Source: Artocarpus heterophyllus (taxonomy: Eukaryota; Streptophyta; Magnoliopsida; Rosales; Moraceae). Taken from it: a DNA stretch of 64,000 bases. This document shows, one piece after another, positions 44,082 through 55,309 of this stretch. The stretch covers positions 16,308,519 to 16,372,518 of the forward strand of contig CM046342.1 of the NCBI GenBank assembly GCA_025403435.1, read 5' to 3'. Both the position numbers and the translations under genes were made by a program. Below the pieces are notes generated by a model that saw only the letters and a list, made by a program, of their open reading frames with translations, was not told the DNA's origin and did not search any database. The stretch's first letter is position 1; the number at the start of each line of letters is the position of its first letter.

Positions 44082-47000
44082 TGTGATGACCCGCCTTTTC
44101 GGGCAGTCACTTTACCTTCTTAAACATCGTTTCATAAATAGTAATCTTACTTACTTAGTAAGAAAAATACTAAAATAATTTTTTTTTAAACATTCTTTAA
44201 AACTGATGCGACCTCTGTCGCATTTTAAGTTGAGACCTCGCTCAACACTTGCCCTTAAAATCATTTCCAATCGTTTCTTAAAACTTAATAAGAAGCATTT
44301 ATTAAATCATAGCTTAGAACTTTATTTTATAATTACATAAAACAGATCGTAAACTGTATCTTAAAACTTTGAATACAATTCTTAGAACTCTGATTTTCTT
44401 AAAACTTTGCAAACACTACATTAAACAATGGATAACCTTTTCTTTGCGTAGCGGAAACAAACAGTGATGGTATCCATACCTAAATCTTTGCATTTGTCCT
44501 CCGCAACACCCAGCTCTTCTAACGGGTCCTATTGGTCACCAATAAATTACCTACAGCATGAAGAAACTTTTAATGAGCTTTCGCTCAGTAAGTTCAAACA
44601 TAAACTCACAAATCATTTAATCATGCTTTAAAACTTTTCTCATAAAAACCTTTCTCTTGAAACATTTTTCAAAAACGTTTTCCACAAACATTTCTTAAAA
44701 CGTTTTTCATAAGCGTTTTTCATAAAACATTTGTAAAACGTTTTGCATAAACGTTTTTCGTAAAACATTTCTTGAACGTTTTTCTTAAAACATCATTTAT
44801 TAATCTTTTCTTGAAAACATGAAAATGTTTTTCATAAACATTTAATGTAAAACATTTCTCAAAATGTCTTTCATAACATAACATATAAATATTTCATAAA
44901 AAGGAATTCAGGCAAAATCAGAATACATGACTTCATTTATGCTTAATTAGGAACTTTCATTTATGAGCATTTTATGAACATTCTTTTCTTACTTTAACTT
45001 TCTATTTTCGTTCTTTAATTTTTCTTATCTTACTTTACTTCTATCCTTCTTCCTTATCTTTCCTTACTTTATAACCTTTAGTATTCGTACCAACATCTTT
45101 AATCATGAAATCATAAACATGATGCTCCCCTTGTGGGAGACTTAAGACCATCGAACTTCGTGGTCATGTACCTCACATCTAGGAGGTCAAACTTTAACTT
45201 TACTTTTATTGCATCATAACAAGGAGGCTAGTACGACACTTTCTTTTTCTCTTTATGTTACCTTCTTATTAAATTTAGTGAGCATTCTAAATGCAATCAC
45301 ATCATATGCAAACACACTTGTAATTCATAGCTTGTACTATAAAACCTATTGTATAAGAAACGCAACATATTGCTTAACAAATGCATCATAAAACACAAAC
45401 ACATTTTGCAAATCATAACTTGTATTCTAACACTTATCGCATAACAAATGCAACATATAATGAAATCACATTTTGCAAATTATAACTTTTATTCTAAAAC
45501 TTATTGCACAACAAATGCAACTTATTGCATAACAAATGCATCATGAAACTTATAACTTAAACTATAAAACATTATGCATTGTCATAATGCAAAACATACT
45601 TTCAATACTTTGAAAATCATAACTTAAACTTTTAAAAAACGTTATGCATATCAATATGCAAATAGACTTTAAACATAACAATTGCAAATTCATTGCAAAT
45701 CTTTTTCTTGAACTTTAAAAGTTTTTGCATAATAAATGCAAACATACTTTAAAAGAAACTTGCATAATAATTGTAAACTCATTTGCAAATTATATAAATA
45801 AGCATTTAAAAATCATTTACTTCATGCTGTATGTGAGATTTAAAACTTACCCAAACTATGCTCTAGCGTTCTCTATTCTGTTCCTTTTCCTTGCATTAGT
45901 CAGCCTCTGTGTCGTGATCAAACGACAGCCGACTTATTAGTGAACTTTTTTTATTATCAATCCACTCTATTGATAATAAAACATAAACATTAACCATTCT
46001 TTCCGTTTAACTTGACTAGTATACTTTCGTTTACCGTTGTCTTTACTTAACCTTATAAACTATCGGTTTACCTTTCCTTTACTTAGCTTTGTAACCCATC
46101 GGAGTTACTTTTCCTTTTAACCTCGTAACCCATTGGTTTACCTCTCGTTTACTTAAACATCCCTTATTAAATCTCCCGTCTTACTGGTGATTTCATTACA
46201 TAACGTATTACAGAACATTTTTCATCTAATAATGTTATGCTAAATCAGAATGTTCGACTCCGATCTAGCCATTTCCTTGATAACAACGATTTTACCCTTA
46301 ACGGGTTTTTGGTCACCCTCGTAACCTTCTAAAACCCATTCTCAGATAAAACAGTATAACTATCACTGATCATGAATTTCATAAATTTTTATGAAAGCAT
46401 CTAAAATAATTTATTTTAAAACGGTTCATACGATAAGCAAGATTCTTACTTACTTGGACTCCAAGCTAAGTATGTCCAATTGTGCCTCGTTTTATCTACA
46501 GTATGCGAAGCATCCTCTACAATGCTCCTCGAGCGACCATGAATGGCTAGAAATGCTTCCTAGAGATCATACATTACTAGAACTATCATTTTGGACTCCG
46601 TTACTATAGTTTGAATCGCCTCAATTCGCATGTAATAGGTACTAGACAATTTTCACCGGAGTAGAATTAGCTCGAACGAAGGTCACCATTGCGTTCAGAG
46701 CATCGAAACGAGTCGGGAGGCGGTCTCGGATCGTCGATCGGAGGTTCAGATCACAAAAATCCAAAGTTGCAGTTGACCGGTGTTGACCAATCGTTGACTG
46801 ACTTTGACCAACATTGACCGGTGTCAATCGGACTCCGTTGGCAGCTAGGCTCGGGCCTACCCCCCATAAATTGACCTTTTTGAGTCCAATGGCTATGTCA
46901 ATTTTGCCTAACTCTGCCTCTAACATAGCAGGTCGGAGCTCAACATTGATGGCAAAAATGGAGAGTCCGATCATGGCTTTTCGGTGATGAAAACCCGAAA

Positions 47001-47840
47001 TTGGCTGAGGGCTTTTACTACCCATCCTCCTATGAGCATTTCCCCTTATTCAATTTGAAGCAACGTGGCTGGGAAGGGCAAGGACGGAGGCTCCCACGGC
47101 AATTGACGATGACGTTGGCCGTTCTTTGACGAAACGAGCTCCTTCGGTGCAATTGATCGAGGGGTTTTATTCCCCTTGATCCTCTAAATCCATTGGGAGG
47201 GGCGGTGTGGACCACCTCCTCCGGCAAGGCGGAGTTCTACCGTGGTGTGGCGACGCATAGTGGCGGTAGGCGGGCGGAGCAATCCAGCGATTATTGAGCT
47301 GCCACCAAGGGTGGGTTTTGTTTCTCTAATCACGGTGGTCGTGTAGGAACAAGAATCACGTTGATCGGACATCGGACGACAAAGATATCTCGCCAGATAG
47401 TTTGGGTTTCTTTGCCACTTTGGGCGGTGTGTGTGGCTTCCTCCAGCGGCTTTTTGGGCGGTACGACACCTCGTTGGACTCAGCTCGTCGAGAGCTTTCC
47501 ATTGGCGTGGGAGGTGTCGAAAACAGAGGCCAAAATCTTGGACTGATTTTTGAGGAGACAGAGAAAATCTAGAGAGATAAAGTAGAGAAAGAAAGAGCCG
47601 ACTTTTGTGTGATTTTTCTTTTTTTCTTCTTTTTACACTTTTATAAAAGAAATTTGTGGTCTACACCGTCCAATTCTATACTGCATGACCTTAAACAATC
47701 CAACTCTTACACTGCATTCCTTTAATACTGTATAATTTTCCATGTTATTATATAGTATTTTTCTTTAAACTGTACTTTTCATCTTAATATAATCCTTAAC
47801 TTGATGCATTTTTAATGTATTAGAAATCTCGGGTGTTACA
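44082..47840 (-). repeat. solo LTR (3759 bp), inverted copy of the 3.8 kb LTR
   Basis: On the plus strand it starts TGTGATGACCCGCC and ends GGGTGTTACA, the reverse complement of the LTR at 36870-40676. Its flanks gtgta (44077-44081) and atgta (47841-47845) are a one-mismatch 5-bp target duplication. No internal domain or second LTR lies beside it, as expected for a solo LTR left by recombination. Confidence 0.88.
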
Positions 47841-49129
47841 ATGTAGCCATAAGAATCATGTCACTTGGATACTGGCAGCCAAAGATATATGCTTTTGAAA
47901 TTAGACGTTAGTGCAATGAATTTTGCAGAAATTAGCCACGACCCCTTTTGGTTTTATATGTTTTTAGAGACATTAACAGATTCAAAAATTAAGCATGTGA
48001 TAGCTCATTAAAAAATTTTAGATGTTAGCTTCGATTAGGCACTGATTTTGTGACTTTTAGAATTGCCTAAGATATTTTATGAGTATTTCTGTTGCAGTCG
48101 TCAAATTTGTATTTTTTTAGAAATTATGCAAAACCAATAACCAAAACTGCCAAATTTTTATATACAATGCTTGCACTCAAACCGACCTCAAAACCTTTTA
48201 GAACCTATAAAATGTGACTCGTAGTACTTGGTTTCACCTTGATTAGGATTTTATAGTCTAAGTTGTCTGCATATTCGAAGTCTTGCTTAGAAACCTTCCA
48301 AATGTTGCAAAATTTCTTAAAGTCTAGGACTTTGATATCTTGATAATTATTTTGAGAAATTTAGAGGGTTCAGGTAATGCCATGAAATGACTTAATGTAA
48401 GCTTTGTTGGTGTATTTCCTTTAATGCCAATTTTGCTACTTTTTGGAGAATTTTAAGGAATGAGCTCTAGTGTGAGATCTAATAAAATGTTTGCTATGAT
48501 TATGTTTTATTCAGCATAAGTGTTACATTAGCATTTGCATTGGTTGCTGCACTTAACGAGATGTTATTTCAAATAACATCTTAGCTAGCCGAATGATGGA
48601 CTATAAGTGAAGAATATGCATGTGGCTGTAAAAAAGGCGACATGTGGCAAGAGGAATGCGCCACCATCTGTTCTACGGGTTGGAGATTTTTTCAGATGAG
48701 GGGCAGGGAGGGAATTTTGCACTCCCAGTTAAGTGATCTAGTAATATAAATATGTCCCTATAGGTCGCTACTAGGTTTCTGGCTTTTCGGCCCTGTATAA
48801 AGGATTCCCATTCTTTCACATTAGGGTAAAGGAAGTCGTGGTCAAGAGGAGTTGGAAGGAGAAATGAAAAAAAGAAAATTTATCCGTCCAATGTTGATTC
48901 AAGAGAAAAGACATAACAAGAAGAGTTAGAAGGAGAATGGAAGAAAAGAAAGTTGTATAATTACACCTTTTAGTATTAATTGTTTTTTAATTTATTTTTC
49001 TACTTTAAGATGTCTTTTGAATTAGTGTAGCAAACCCTTTACCAAGTGTCTAACACCCTTCCCATCTCATCCATAAATATTGCTCCCAGCCTTGATTTTT
49101 GGACTTTGAAGTAAGCATCAAAGAGTAAA
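47841..49129. other. unassigned spacer
   Basis: No coding region or known repeat was recognised. A CTGTATAAAGG TATA-like string occurs near 48794, without a gene to which it could belong. The stretch 48810-48960 holds a loose duplication of an AGGAGTTGGAAGGAGAA(A/T)GAA block. Confidence 0.4.
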
Positions 49130-49301
49130 GAGAACTTGCATTGAAACATCATTTAGGTTCTAGAGAGCTGATTCCATATCACAATAGATCGTTAGCAACT
49201 CTCCATGAAAACATCTTGACCTGTCATGCAAATTCGTCTTCCACGCTTTCTTCCACAGCGGATTAGCAGACTCTGTCCGACGATGGGAAATAAGAGAATA
49301 A
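49130..49301 (-). pseudogene. LINE fragment, left piece (zf-RVT region)
   Basis: On the minus strand, near 49275-49190, the reading NPLWKKAWKTNLHDR is the start of the zinc-binding region of plant L1-type reverse transcriptases. The preceding part of the same frame lies at 55046-55125, beyond the inserted chromovirus. Confidence 0.65.
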
Positions 49302-49816
49302 TGTCACGAGCTTACTTTCTCCAAGCTACTCGTGCGGCCTTAGCAATGCCTCGATGCTAAGTCAGCCTAACTCACTCACGCTCTTGCCTAGAACACAAGG
49401 GAACAAGAGAGAACAAGGAGAACTTTGGAAAGGCTTTTCTTCTTGATTTCCTTGGATGATTTACAAATGAAGGGGATGGTCCTATTTATAGCCATCCTCC
49501 CAACTAATGGACGGTCTAGATTACATTGATCTTTACAACGATCTAACGGCTACTATTTACTATCTAGAATGTTCTAGCAAAGTGTGGAAGATATTTACAG
49601 ATATAAAATATTCTAGAGAGTTCTAGAGCAGTCTTGAGTCTTCCAGGATCTGCTAGATTCATCAGGATGCTTCTAGACTGTGCTGGAACCTCCTGGAATA
49701 CTGTAGAACGTTGTAGATCAGTCTGGACCCTTCTAGAATCTCACTTGGGTTATGCTTTCCCCCAAAAACGCCCAAGACAAGTGTGTAGCCTCCTCGTGGC
49801 TTGGTGGGGCGTGACA
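49302..49816 (-). repeat. 3' LTR of the chromovirus
   Basis: On the plus strand it runs TGTCACGAGC to GCGTGACA, with the inverted repeat TGTCACG/CGTGACA. It holds the same HSE-like array (49611-49743) and TATA box (49482-49492) as its partner. Confidence 0.95.
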
Positions 49817-49828
49817 TTCTCCCCCACC
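49817..49828 (-). other. polypurine tract
   Basis: GGTGGGGGAGAA on the minus strand abuts the 3' LTR. Confidence 0.85.
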
Positions 49829-52800
49829 TATGCTCGCGACGCCCTCGTCGCGTCCTTGTGGTATTGTTGGATCCGATCTTTGAATTGCCAAAGTGCCTCC
49901 TCAGTTTCCCAACTAGCCTCGGTGTCCGGCAGTCCCTTCCATTTAATAAAGTACTCCCTGTAGCTTGGCACGCCTCGTCTTCGGATGACTCGATCCGCTA
50001 GTATTTCGTCCACCTCTTTGTCAAAGGAGGTGACCACAGCTGTGGGTGCTCGATGGGAGACTCCTCTTTCTGGATCTTCCATGTCTTCATGGTACGGTTT
50101 GAGCATACTTACGTGGAAGACTGGATGAATCTTTAGCTTGGGTGGGAGGTGGAGTTTATATGAGACCTTACCTATACGCTTGATTACCTCGAAAGGTCCT
50201 TCATACTTGCGTATTAGCCCCTTATGGACCTTCCTAAATGTCTTGAACTGTTGTGGCAAAAGCTTAACTAAGACAAGGTCTCCTTCCTTAAACTCTATGT
50301 GCCTCCTCTTCTTGTCGGCCCATTTCTTCATGCGCTTCGTTGCTTTGTGCAATGATGTCCGAGCTAGTTCTGCCTGCTCATGCCATGACTTAGCGAATTT
50401 GAACGCAGCAGGGCTCTTCCCTTCATAGCGAGTGGCAAGGGAAAGAGGGGTTGTTGGCTGTTGTCCCATGACGATCTCAAAAGGACTCTTGTTGGTGGCC
50501 TCACTTTGTTGCAAGTTGTAGGAAAATTGTGCAACGTCTAAAAGCTTGGCCCAGTCCCGTTGGTTGGCACTCACATAGTGCCGCAAGTAGAGCTCCAATA
50601 GAGCGTTGATGCGTTCCGTTTGGCCGTCGCTTTACGGATGGAAGCTTGTTGAGAAGTTCAAGTCCGACCCTAGCATCTTGAACAGTTCCGTCCAAAACCT
50701 TCCAGTGAAACGAGGGTCTCGGTCACTGATGATGCTTGTTGGAACGCCCCAAAGTTTGACTACGTTGCGGAGGAATAGTCTGGCTGCGTCCTCTGCTGTG
50801 CAGTCAGTTGGCGCTGCAATGAAAGTGGCATACTTGCTAAACCTGTCCACTATGACCATAATGCTTCCACATCCATCGGACTTCGGTAGGCAGGTGATGA
50901 AGTCCATAGAGACGCTTTCCCATGGTCTCTCTGGAATGGGTAGTGGGTTGAGCATGCCACCTGGTTGCTGTTGGACTATCTTATCTTGTTGGCAGACAAG
51001 GCAGGTCCTCACATATTCCTCGACCCTATCTCGCATGTTAGGCCAATAGTAGACAGACTTTAAGAGAGCAAGTGTGCGCTTCATACCTGGGTGGCCCGCC
51101 CATAAGGAGTCATGACACTCCTTTATTAAGTCTTTCCTCAAATTGGCCCACTTTGGTACGTACATTCGGTTGCCCTTGGTGTAGAGGATGTCATCAGCTA
51201 GCCAAAACCTTCGTGTTTTGCCCTCGTTCGCCAAGGCAATGATACTTTGTGCTTGAGGGTCCGCCTTTAGTCCCTCCTTGATTTTGCTCAATAATGGGCT
51301 AGTGACTTGGGAAATGCTCGAAAGCTCGACCTTTCGACTCAGCGCATCAGCTATCACATTCACCCTTCCTAGCTTGTACTCCATGACATAATCGAATTCA
51401 GCCAAGAAGTCTTGCCATCTAGCTTGCTTTGGACTGAGTTTCTTTTGGGTCTGGAAGTAGCTTGTTGCAATGTTGTCAGTCATTATCACGAACTTAGACC
51501 CAAGTAGATAATGGCGCCACACTCTAAGGCAATGGACGACGGCTGTCATCTCTTTCTCTTGTACTGTGTAGCGTCGCTCAGTCTCATTAAGCTTTCGGCT
51601 TTCATATGCAATTGGGTGTCCTTCCTGCATAAGAACGCCCCCTATGGCAAAGTCTGAGGCATCTGTGTGTACCTCATATGGCTTGGTGTGATCGGGTAGG
51701 CTGAGTACGGGCTCCTCACTGATTGCTTTCTTCAGATCTTCAAAGGCCCTTTTGCACTTCTCTGTCCAGTCCCATGCTTTGTTTTTCTTGAGAAGGTCGG
51801 TCAGTGGAGCAGCCCTCGCCGAATAACTCTTGATAAAACGGCGGTAGTAGTTTACTAGCCCAAGAAAAGATCGCAACTCATGTACCTTGGTTGGTGGTTC
51901 CCAAGTTTGGATTGCATGCACCTTGTCATCTTCCATCATTAGTTGGCCACCCTTGATCTTGTGCCCCAAGAAGGATACCTCCGGCTTGGCAAAGGAACAC
52001 TTCTCCTTCTTGATGTATAGCTCGTTGTCTCGTAGCACCTTAAACACCTGTCTCAAGTGCTGCACGTGCTCTTCCAAGGTCTTGCTATACACCACTATGT
52101 CGTCCAAATAGACGACCACAAATTGGTCGAGATACGGATGGAATAACTTGTTCATCAAAGTACAAAATGTAGCAGGTGCATTGGTTAGTCCAAATGGCAT
52201 AACCAAGAATTCATAAGACCCGTACCTTGTAACACATGTGGTCTTTGGTTCGTCTCCTTCGGCTATGCGAACTTGGTAATACCCCGAGCGAAGGTCTAAC
52301 TTCGAGAAGTAGCGGGCATGACCTAGTTGATCAAACAGGTCAGCAATCAGAGGGATGGGGTATTTGTTCTTTACCGTGATTTTGTTGAGAGCTCTGTAGT
52401 CGATGCACATACGCAAGGAACCATCCTTCTTCTTTTGGAACAGGACTGGTGCGCCGAACGGGGCTTTGGAAGGCCTGATGAACCCTGCATCAAGTAACTC
52501 CTTGAGTTGCCTTCTTAGTTCCGCCAATTCTGGTGGTGCCATACGATATGCACCCATGGCTGGTGGCTTTGTCCCTGGTTCCAACTCGATCTGATGGTCT
52601 ACCTCCCTCCTTGGTGGTAGCTTCTTTGGTAACTCTGCTGGTGCAACGTCCTTGAACTCCTCGAGGACAGCTACTACCTCCCTTGGCTCGACTTCTAGTG
52701 GCCCTTGTTCTTCATCATCATGCTCCTTGAGGATAGCCAAGTAGCTTTCCTCGTCCCTCCGGATGCCCTTCTTAAATTGCATTGCTGAGAGCACCTTTAC

Positions 52801-54498
52801 GCCTTGCTTGTTGGTCCTTGTTGTCGGTACCACACAAGCCTTATCGCCGTCCATGATGCACATGCTGTTGGCGAATGGTACTGGGAATGCCTTGACTTGA
52901 TCCAAGAATTCCAATCCCAGGACGACCCTAAAGTCATCCATTGGAACTACGGAGAAGTCCATATGTCCGGACCAGGCTCCCACGCTGGTCTTAACTCCTC
53001 GAGCTATGCCATGAATGGGTTGAGCAGCTGAATTAACTGCCTTGATGGAGCCCCCTCCACCAGTCGCCTTAAGTCCTAACCTTTGGGCTTCTTCGATTGA
53101 AATAAAGTTGTGGGTCGCACCTGTATCAAGCATGGCTACCGTTGGTTTCCCTCCAATGGACACGTCCACAAAGAGTAGGCCTTTCGCTTGGGTCTTGGGA
53201 GCAGATTGGATCACATTGAGTAGCTGTAAGGACCCCATGTGTGCACCATTGTTGCCACCATCGGACTCCGTCCCGTCTTGATGACTTGCAAGGAGCGAAT
53301 TTAAAGCTCTTTTCTGTGGGCAATCCCTAGCCCAGTGGGGACCATCACAAAGGAAGCATTTGTTGTTGGACCTACTTGAACTCTTGTTGTCCCTTTGTTT
53401 GCCTTTGTCTTTGCCCCTTGAGGTGTTATCTTGGCGTTGCTCGTCTCTGCGTTGGCCTTTGTCTCCCCCACCTTTGGCTTGACCACCCTTCTTATCCTTC
53501 GGCTTGTTGGTGGACTCCTTTTGGCTTGCATAGTCAATCAGGCTTTCGGCCACAGCTATGGCAGTGGCAAGGTCTTGTACCCCACGTCGCCTTAGCTCGG
53601 TCTTGGCCCATTGTTGGAGCCCATCCATAAAATTGAAGAGTGCGTCTTTGTCCGACAAATCAGGGATCTCAAGTACCAAGTTAGTGAAGTCCTTAACATA
53701 ATCACGAATAGACCCTGATTGTTTAAGCCTTCGCAGACGAGCTCTAGCCTCATCCTCAGCATTCTCGGGATAAAATTGCCTTTTAAGCTCTCTTTTAAAG
53801 TCATCAAAGGTAGTCATGGTACACGTACCTTTTTCGATGTCTCCCCGTCTTCTCCTCCACCACAGCATGGCTGTGTCATTGAGATAAAGAGCCGCAGACT
53901 GGATCTTGGCGTCCTCGTCTGTGATGGCCATGGCTCCAAAGTATTGGTCTAGGCCCCACAAGAAGTTGTCCACCTCTCGTGCATTGCGTGATCCCCCGAA
54001 ACTCTTAGGCTTTGGCACGTCAATGCGCCTAGCTTCAACGGTGCTACTACTGGACCCTGTCGCCAATGCCCGCTTGCAAAGGGCTAAGTCCCCACGCATA
54101 TCCTCAATGCGTGTGAGTGTGCTGTTCAGCTCCATCTCGTGGGCTCGACGCATTTTGGTGAGCTCTCCCGCAAACTCCTCACGAACCTTCTCAATTTCGG
54201 CCCGCAAGGACTCCTCTAGTTGAAGCAACATGCCTCGGATCGCAGTGTGGATAGCGGCATCCTCCGCTTCTAGGCCATCCACCCGTTGGCTTAGGTCATC
54301 CACCTGGGCCTCCACGCCACTCACGTCCTCCTCTACCCGAGATAGGCGTGAGTCAAAACTAGAGATCACGTCCTTAGATCGACCCCGCTTAGCCACAACG
54401 TTGGGGTCGACTATTTCTTCGCGGCCTCGCTCTTGCGTCACCTCCACGTCGGAAGGGTTGGCTCCCGTGGCCCTTTGAGCAGCATTGTTCTTAGCCAT
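49828..54498 (-). CDS. chromovirus gag-pol polyprotein with one internal stop
   Basis: Start is the ATG at 54498-54496, 19 bases beyond the PBS. The frame holds 1556 sense positions except a TAA at codon 1289 (50634-50632). Approximate residues: coiled coil 45-135; gag 160-315; zinc knuckle [13 protein letters not shown] 379-393 (CX2CX3HX4C, one residue shorter than usual); protease LDTGA about 456; RT 640-860 with YLDD near 797; RNase H with HTDAS near 944; HHCC integrase zinc region 1128-1175; integrase core from about 1195; chromodomain 1493-1553 with [14 protein letters not shown]. The stop lies between the second aspartate and the glutamate of the integrase triad, probably from a single base change in a glutamine codon. 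Translation would end there unless read through. Confidence 0.93.
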
Positions 54499-54516
54499 TG
54501 TCTCAGCCTGAGCCTC

Positions 54517-54528
54517 GCTCTGATACCA
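54517..54528 (-). other. primer binding site
   Basis: An exact TGGTATCAGAGC two bases inside the 5' LTR. Confidence 0.93.
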
Positions 54529-54710
54529 ACTGTCACGAGCTTACTTTCTCCAAGCTACTCGTGCGGCCTTAGCAATGCCTCGATGCTAAGTCAGCCTAAC
54601 TCACTCACGCTCTTGCCTAGAACACAAGGGAACAAGAGAGAACAAGGAGAACTTTGGAAAGGCTTTTCTTCTTGATTTCCTTGGATGATTTACAAATGAA
54701 GGGGATGGTC

Positions 54711-54720
54711 CTATTTATAG
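54711..54720 (-). promoter_or_regulatory. LTR TATA box
   Basis: CTATAAATAG on the minus strand, a near-ideal plant TATA box. Transcription should start about 30 bp further toward lower coordinates. The HSE-like array is 120-260 bp upstream of it. Confidence 0.75.
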
Positions 54721-54790
54721 CCATCCTCCCAACTAATGGACGGTCTAGATTACATTGATCTTTACAACGATCTAACGGCTACTATTTACT

Positions 54791-54972
54791 ATCTAGAATG
54801 TTCTAGCAAAGTGTGGAAGATATTTACAGATATAAAATATTCTAGAGAGTTCTAGAGCAGTCTTGAGTCTTCCAGGATCTGCTAGATTCATCAGGATGCT
54901 TCTAGACTGTGCTGGAACCTCCTGGAATACTGTAGAACGTTGTAGATCAGTCTGGACCCTTCTAGAATCTCA
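54791..54972 (-). promoter_or_regulatory. heat-shock-element-like array in U3
   Basis: From 54840, thirteen 10-bp units follow each other without a gap, consensus TCTAGAANCT. Parsed as alternating triplets 5 bp apart, the G of the GAA position is present in 13 of 13 and the C of the TTC position in 11 of 13. Exact GAA occurs 4 times and exact TTC 5 times. A separate site AGAATGTTCTAG lies at 54794-54805. HSF trimers bind nGAAn/nTTCn pentamers in just this spacing. The same array is in the other LTR at 49562-49743. Confidence 0.7.
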
Positions 54973-55045
54973 CTTGGGTTATGCTTTCCCCCAAAAACGC
55001 CCAAGACAAGTGTGTAGCCTCCTCGTGGCTTGGTGGGGCGTGACA

Positions 55046-55128
55046 ATAAGCTGACTTAACTGTGAAGTTACTTGCTTTGGAGGCCCTCCAAACAAAGCAA
55101 ATCATTTCGAGGATCCCAGAGAGGCTTA
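55046..55128 (-). pseudogene. LINE fragment, right piece
   Basis: On the minus strand 55125-55050 reads CFVWRASKASNFTVKSAY, the conserved DxxxW(x)nG-F(S/T)VKSAY block that precedes the zf-RVT region in plant LINEs. Taking out the chromovirus with one copy of ATAA brings this frame into register with the left piece at 49301-49190. Confidence 0.75.
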
Positions 55129-55306
55129 GGGGGTGTTTGGCAGTGGTGGGAACCATTCAGTTCCCACCACAATCTCAGTTATGAACAGTGTAAAGCTCTC
55201 ACATGCTACAGTAACAATAAAAAAATATGCTACAGTGTAAAACTCTCACATGCTACAGTAAAAGTGGTTCTCACCACTGGTTCCCACCACCTTTCCAAAC
55301 ACCCTA
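55129..55306. mobile_element. MITE, PIF/Harbinger (Tourist-like), 178 bp
   Basis: The left end is GGGGGTGTTTGGCAGTGGTG; the reversed right end is TAGGGTGTTTGGAAAGGTGG. The TIR extends to GGTGGGAACCA. TTA flanks both sides (55126-55128 and 55307-55309). The interior repeats GCTACAGTGTAAA(G/A)CTCTC twice. It is inserted at the edge of the LINE fragment. Confidence 0.87.
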
Positions 55307-55309
55307 TTA

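Larger units (their letters stand above)
49302..55045 (-). mobile_element. young Ty3/gypsy chromovirus (Galadriel-like), 5744 bp
   Basis: Two 515-bp LTRs (49302-49816 and 54531-55045) show no difference by eye. ATAA lies on both sides (49298-49301 and 55046-55049). PBS and polypurine tract are intact. One long frame from 54498 to 49828 encodes gag, protease, RT, RNase H, integrase and a C-terminal chromodomain, the chromovirus order. A single stop (50632-50634) interrupts it. Identical LTRs and near-intact coding point to very recent insertion. Lineage is judged from chromodomain and gag style only. Confidence 0.95.
54531..55045 (-). repeat. 5' LTR of the chromovirus (515 bp)
   Basis: It directly abuts the PBS side, so this copy drives transcription toward lower coordinates. 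Sequence as in the 3' LTR. Confidence 0.95.

Noticed and set aside
36870..47840. The inverted 3.8 kb repeats as ends of one giant transposon
   Set aside because: One is tied to a PBS and polypurine tract as a 3' LTR, and the other has its own near-matching target duplication; they are two independent insertions.
48780..48810. TATA-like CTGTATAAAGG as promoter of a host gene
   Set aside because: No coding region follows on either strand within a reasonable distance; probably a worn LTR or chance.
53042..54675. Several plus-strand frames of 70-105 codons opposite the chromovirus gag
   Set aside because: They are antisense shadows of a long GC-balanced coding frame and show no domain.
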